Part shown: positions 21,145 through 21,888 of the stretch, one piece after another
How the letters are laid out: every line of letters starts with the position of its first letter
How positions within the stretch are numbered: position 1 is the first letter of the stretch
From: JBLFWJ01 sp047611425
GTDB lineage: Bacteria > Bacteroidota > Bacteroidia > UBA10329
Assembly: GCA_047611425.1 (NCBI GenBank)
Contig: JBLFWJ010000035.1
Location: 1 to 21,888 of the forward strand
Length of the DNA: 21,888 bases
Reading direction: 5' to 3'
Translations under genes and position numbers: made by a program
Notes under the pieces: model-generated
The model's input: only the letters and a program-made list of their open reading frames with translations
What the model was told of the DNA's origin: nothing
The model's database searches: none

Positions 21145-21888
21145 TTATTCTGAAATGATTAGCCTTTCAAGTATTGGACCATTTAAACCGGTTGCATGTA
21201 AATAGTAAATGCCGCTTGCTAGGTTATTAGATGTTGCAACAACGAAATTAGACTTTGGTTTATATTCTTGCAATAATTTTCCATAAGCATCTAAGAGTTG
21301 AATGTTTTGAATCTCATCAGAACAGGTGATTTTGAACTCACCGTTGGTCGGATTTGGCGAGATTAAAAGTTCGCTCTTAGAACTAGATTGTGTTTCAATC
21401 CCAACGTTGATGACATTTCGGGTGGCAGATCTCCAAATTCCGCGTCCGTATGTTGCGGCAACTAGTTGGCTGTGATCATCTTGAATTTCTAATTCATTAA
21501 CTATAACGTTTGGCAGCCCAGTCATATATTGTTCCCATAAGTCAAGTGATTCATCGATGTAATAAACACCGACATCCGTTCCTATATACACACCACCTGT
21601 ACTGCTCTTTTCAATAGTGATACAATTAACAGGGAGCGCTGGTAGATTCAAGCTCATATTTTCCCAGGTAGTACCTCCATCAATGGTTCTATACACCTGT
21701 TTGCCTTCACTATAACTTGAATAGGTAATCCAAATCTTATTAGAATCATACGGGTCAATTGCAAAGCTTGACATATTATTTGTTGGGGCTGATCCAGATA
21801 TATTATTCCAAGTTGCAAGGTTGGTTGTTCTCCAAAGCCGCAGATTTGTATTTGCCAAAACAATTTCTGGGTCGCTGTAGTGCACTTT
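21145..21888 (-). CDS. C-terminal part of a secreted BNR-repeat-like protein with T9SS sorting domain (partial)
   Basis: The frame is open to the window edge, so the N-terminus is outside. The visible 247 residues begin in Asp-box/BNR-like repeats of a beta-propeller ('YRTIDGGTTWENM', 'IEKSSTGGVYIGTDVGVYYID', 'VAATYGRGIW') of the sortilin/VPS10 or glycosyl-hydrolase-74-like kind. They end with a type IX secretion C-terminal sorting domain: 'LISPNPTNGEFKI', 'IQLLDAYGKLLQEY' and 'LASGIYYLHATG' to the last residues ISE. The CTD directs export by T9SS and attachment to the cell surface or release; this supports Bacteroidota. The binding target of the propeller is unknown. Confidence 0.93.
   Translation of the reverse strand, partial: KVHYSDPEIVLANTNLRLWRTTNLATWNNISGSAPTNNMSSFAIDPYDSNKIWITYSSYSEGKQVYRTIDGGTTWENMSLNLPALPVNCITIEKSSTGGVYIGTDVGVYYIDESLDLWEQYMTGLPNVIVNELEIQDDHSQLVAATYGRGIWRSATRNVINVGIETQSSSKSELLISPNPTNGEFKITCSDEIQNIQLLDAYGKLLQEYKPKSNFVVATSNNLASGIYYLHATGLNGPILERLIISE

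Noticed and set aside
1..21888. CRISPR arrays, insertion sequences, phage genes, toxin-antitoxin pairs, defence systems and biosynthetic clusters
   Set aside because: No spaced direct repeats, transposase motifs, terminal inverted repeats, phage structural genes or typical defence domains were found; the gene content is core and envelope.

Overview
This window reads as ordinary chromosomal core sequence from a Bacteroidota bacterium, most likely of the Flavobacteriia/Flavobacteriales type. The evidence is a secreted beta-propeller-like protein with a type IX secretion C-terminal sorting domain at the right edge, a GWxTD-domain protein, relaxed lipoboxes, A-rich leaders without Shine-Dalgarno motifs, and several copies of the Bacteroidota -7 promoter element TAnnTTTG. 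That element appears before tRNA-Ser, before the first universal stress gene, and on both strands between 4107 and 4202. No phage, insertion sequence, CRISPR array or rRNA operon is visible. The only recombinase is a housekeeping XerC/D-type enzyme.

Layout. 1-861 is the 3' end of a multi-membrane protein, followed by a perfect bidirectional hairpin terminator (871-902). dnaK (924-2858, minus) has an upstream region with three spaced TGTCA repeats and one inverted copy. Next is a lipoprotein of unknown function (3027-4106, minus). Overlapping divergent promoters separate it from a plus-strand run: a secreted domain plus coiled-coil protein, panB (1-nt overlap), an RluA-type pseudouridine synthase and a DUF6265-like lipoprotein.

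7556-11981 is a minus-strand run that reads asnB, yebC, a Kazal-domain lipoprotein, a 46-residue lipoprotein (8951-9091), beta carbonic anhydrase and trhA (ATGA overlap). A divergent gap leads to two tandem double-domain universal stress proteins (plus). xerD (minus) and aroQ (plus) then start back to back. GWxTD protein and a family 2 glycosyltransferase form a minus-strand pair ending in a convergent overlap with aroQ. tRNA-Ser(UGA), with its own promoter and terminator, precedes a CoA-binding protein (plus). The right end is minus-strand: truncated T9SS-sorted protein, YceI-like protein, class III aminotransferase, TraB/GumN-like protein.

Functionally the genes are a mix of housekeeping (protein folding, pantothenate and shikimate steps, asparagine or amidotransfer chemistry, RNA modification, chromosome dimer resolution, CO2/bicarbonate handling) and envelope or secreted proteins typical of the phylum. 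I did not find a convincing undescribed system. The points most worth a second look are the dnaK upstream repeats, the very small lipoprotein next to the Kazal protein, the unusual coupling of a secreted coiled-coil protein to panB, a glycosyltransferase with no possible ATG start, and two terminator-like hairpins that end just before the start codon of the next same-strand gene.
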